Assembly: GCF_016463645.1 (NCBI RefSeq) | Contig: NZ_JAEMQX010000004.1 | Coordinates: 35,496-99,495 of the forward strand | Reading direction: 5' to 3' | DNA: 64,000 nt | Origin: Sphingopyxis sp. | GTDB lineage: Bacteria > Pseudomonadota > Alphaproteobacteria > Sphingomonadales > Sphingomonadaceae | Shown here: positions 62,562-64,000 of the stretch, piece by piece | How positions within the stretch are numbered: the stretch's first letter is position 1 | Layout of the letters: every line of letters begins with the position of its first letter | Notes under the pieces: generated by a model | Databases searched by the model: none | What the model saw: only the letters and a program-made list of their open reading frames with translations | Told to the model about the DNA's origin: nothing | Program-made: the position numbers and the translations under genes

Positions 62562-63407
62562 TCATCGGGTCTTGAGGCGCTGCATCCCTTCGGCCAGCGT
62601 CCAGAGCGCGCGATTGAGGGTCACATTCTGGTCGATGCCGTTGATGGGACGGGTCTGGCTGCGGCGGATGCGGCCTTCGGCATTGCGCTTGCGGCCATGG
62701 AGTCCGCCCCGGATGATATTTTCCTGAATGGTGTTGTAGGTCATCCAGAGGCTTTGCCCGACATCCTCGCGGCGGCGCGGTTCGATGATCTGTTCCGGGC
62801 GGATCGGGCTTTCCTCTTCGCCATAGCGGGCGACAAGGCTGGCCTCGCCCAGAACGCGGCGCTCATCTTCGCCAAGCTGGATTTCCTTCATGGTTTCGCT
62901 GGCGTCGATCAACCGGGGGAAGTCCTCCGCGACCGTATAAACACCTTCGATAATGTCATGCTGGATATTGCCCTTGTGGGGAACGCGAACGTCCTCGAAC
63001 CGCTCGCCCGCCACAAGGCTGTTGGTGCAGACGAAACGCAGCATCCCGGCGAACATTTGATAGCTGCTCGTTCCGTCATGCGAATTGACGATGATGACTT
63101 CCGCCGCCTCCGGCTTGCCGATGCCGTCATCCCGGCGCAGGCGCAGCATATGCTTGGCGTGGCCGTGGCGGCTGCCGTCGCGCGGAACCGACTGCACGGC
63201 GAAAAACGGGAACCATCCTTCCCGGCGCAGCCCCTCCACAATGTCGATGGTGGGGACATAGACGTAACGCTCCGACCGGCTGTCATGGGCCTCTCCGGCG
63301 AAGATGGACGGGACGTGACGATAGAGCGCTTCATTGTCGAGCGCTTCGCGCCCGCTGATCTGATGGCTGTTGCGACCGAACCGGGTGGCAAGGTGATGAT
63401 AGGTCAT
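62562..63407 (-). CDS. DUF932 (phage/plasmid-like) domain protein
   Basis: The protein is 281 residues from ATG 63407, with GAGG at -10. The sequence RYVYVPTIDIVEGLRREGWFPFFAVQSVPRDGSRHGHAKHMLRLRR (in pieces), EVIIVNSHDGTSSYQMFAGMLRFVCTNSLVAGERFEDVRVPHKGN (in pieces) and YNTIQENIIRGGLHGR is the DUF932 pattern, common on plasmids, phages and ICEs. Function not known; the LRFVCTNSLV segment is typical. It is followed by a strong terminator and preceded by a 372-bp GC-rich leader. Confidence 0.85.
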   Translation of the reverse strand: MTYHHLATRFGRNSHQISGREALDNEALYRHVPSIFAGEAHDSRSERYVYVPTIDIVEGLRREGWFPFFAVQSVPRDGSRHGHAKHMLRLRRDDGIGKPEAAEVIIVNSHDGTSSYQMFAGMLRFVCTNSLVAGERFEDVRVPHKGNIQHDIIEGVYTVAEDFPRLIDASETMKEIQLGEDERRVLGEASLVARYGEEESPIRPEQIIEPRRREDVGQSLWMTYNTIQENIIRGGLHGRKRNAEGRIRRSQTRPINGIDQNVTLNRALWTLAEGMQRLKTR

Positions 63408-63779
63408 GGTCTTTTTCCTCATTGGACTGGGTTGGAGCGCAGCGCTGCGCTGCAACCCTGGCCGTCGCCGAGACCGGGGGGTGCAAGGGGCAAGGGAGCC
63501 GGGGCGGAGGGGGATCACCCGGCCTGCACGGAACGAGGAACGAAGTGGAGGAAGGCTGGGGATACCGTCCCGGCTCCCTTGCGCCGCGCCAGGGGGCAGC
63601 GCCCCCAAGGAACCGGCCCGGCCAGAGCGAAGCGGAGGCCGGGGAGAAGATCTGATCGGGATACGCAAAGCCGGAAAACCGGAAAGCCGTGTATCCTGAT
63701 CTCCTTGTTTCCTGAAAGGCGGCGGACATGAGTAAAAAGAAGCCCCGCTCGGTTGAGCGGGGCAGTCTCGGGGCCGGTC
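63408..63779. other. GC-rich palindrome-containing interval between DUF736 and DUF932 genes
   Basis: I see no gene here. It holds several short dyads: GCGCAGCGCTGCGC near 63437, GGGGGCAGCGCCCCC near 63592, and AAAGCCGGAAAACCGGAAAGCC near 63668, which recalls motifs at 34257-34300 and 62526-62553. Strand composition is skewed (G-rich on plus). A terminator for the upstream gene sits at 63742-63763. The rest is likely a long leader or regulatory DNA for DUF932. Confidence 0.5.
63742..63763 (-). terminator. Intrinsic terminator of the second DUF736 gene
   Basis: Stem GCCCCGCTC/GAGCGGGGC (9 bp, 4-nt loop) followed on the minus strand by TTCTTTTTACT. It lies 16 bp after the DUF736 stop at 63780-63782 and is a textbook Rho-independent terminator. 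Confidence 0.82.
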
Positions 63780-64000
63780 TTAGTCGCCGTTGCGGCGGGA
63801 CCAGATGAGGTTGTGGCTGCTGCCGTCCTCGGCTTCGACCAGGCTGGCGTAGATCGGTGCAGGGAAGCTCGGATCGTCCAGCTTAACAGAGAGGTATTCA
63901 CGCTGCGTCTCGCGGGCGGTCTTCTTCCAGGCCGCGCCGAACTCGGTGGCGCCGGCGAAGATGCGGAAGTCGGGGCCGCGCTCGCTGTCGCCCTCGGTGG
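63780..64000 (-). CDS. Partial DUF736 family protein (second copy)
   Basis: The 72 C-terminal residues are in the window: [48 protein letters not shown] (in pieces), ending [10 protein letters not shown]. This is clearly DUF736 (compare GAAWKRTGEKAGEYLSVLLDDPALPQPI in the copy at 57014-57349). The N-terminus is beyond the right edge. It is followed by its own terminator and is thus a separate transcript from DUF932. Confidence 0.85.
   Translation of the reverse strand, partial: TEGDSERGPDFRIFAGATEFGAAWKKTARETQREYLSVKLDDPSFPAPIYASLVEAEDGSSHNLIWSRRNGD

Noticed and set aside
59478..64000. Right attachment site of the ICE
   Set aside because: I looked for a second copy of the tRNA-Ser 3' end (TTCGAATCCCTCCCGC) to the right of the recombinase and saw none, so the element continues past the window.

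Overview
The window looks like a high-GC alphaproteobacterial chromosome of the Sphingomonadales type (Sphingopyxis/Sphingomonas-like) that carries an integrated conjugative element. This placement is inferred from gene content, codon bias and gene order, not from a database search. Bases 1 to about 29,465 are chromosome. From about 29,466 to beyond the right edge the sequence is an integrative and conjugative element (ICE), and its right attachment site is not in the window.

Chromosomal part. Bases 1-11,900 hold cell-surface polysaccharide genes. These are a Gfo/Idh/MocA dehydrogenase, a fused Wzz-type chain-length regulator and BY-kinase, a membrane-anchored repeat protein, an O-antigen ligase/polymerase-like protein, a GumB/Wza-type export lipoprotein, a PP1-like phosphatase, and wecB-wecC-manA for sugar-nucleotide supply. 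Housekeeping genes follow: hslV-hslU, a RodZ-like HTH membrane protein, cpoB, tilS, ftsH, small exported proteins, a DUF3800 protein, rpoZ, a phospholipase D-type cardiolipin synthase, a phospholipid-methyltransferase-like protein, an MFS carrier, a CDC48-like double AAA+ ATPase, a LysR regulator, tRNA-Thr(GGT), a DUF1905 protein, an exported cyclophilin and tRNA-Ser(GGA).

ICE part. The element sits at the 3' end of tRNA-Ser(GGA). Its integrase is a large serine recombinase, co-transcribed with a winged-HTH regulator and a small AT-hook-like acidic protein. The backbone follows: DUF2274-trbI-G-F-L-K-J-E-D-C-B, an RHH protein and traG. A cargo block contains LysR regulators, three MFS exporters and a serine hydrolase. 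It is followed by the relaxase, a VirB1-like transglycosylase, DUF736, the traF peptidase, DUF2840, an RHH protein, parA, repA and an AlpA/RdfS-like HTH protein. The right-hand control region holds a DUF2285 protein (QseM-like), a split DUF6499/DUF2285 pair that resembles the frameshifted excision activator FseA, a DUF932 protein and a second, truncated DUF736. The transfer, partition and replication order resembles Tn4371-family and Mesorhizobium symbiosis-ICE backbones, but the integrase is of the serine type.

How it may work together. The FseA-like activator would be made only after a +1 ribosomal frameshift and could be countered by the QseM-like DUF2285 protein. A 55-bp box is repeated upstream of both the recombinase operon and the rdf/rep/par/transfer operon, so it may couple excision to transfer. 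A 26-bp box is shared by the traG and trbB leaders. Other notable signals are an elaborate RNA-like fold upstream of the DUF2285 gene, iteron-like repeats and DnaA boxes inside the 3' end of repA, and an integrase frame that runs without a stop through attL into the host cyclophilin gene.
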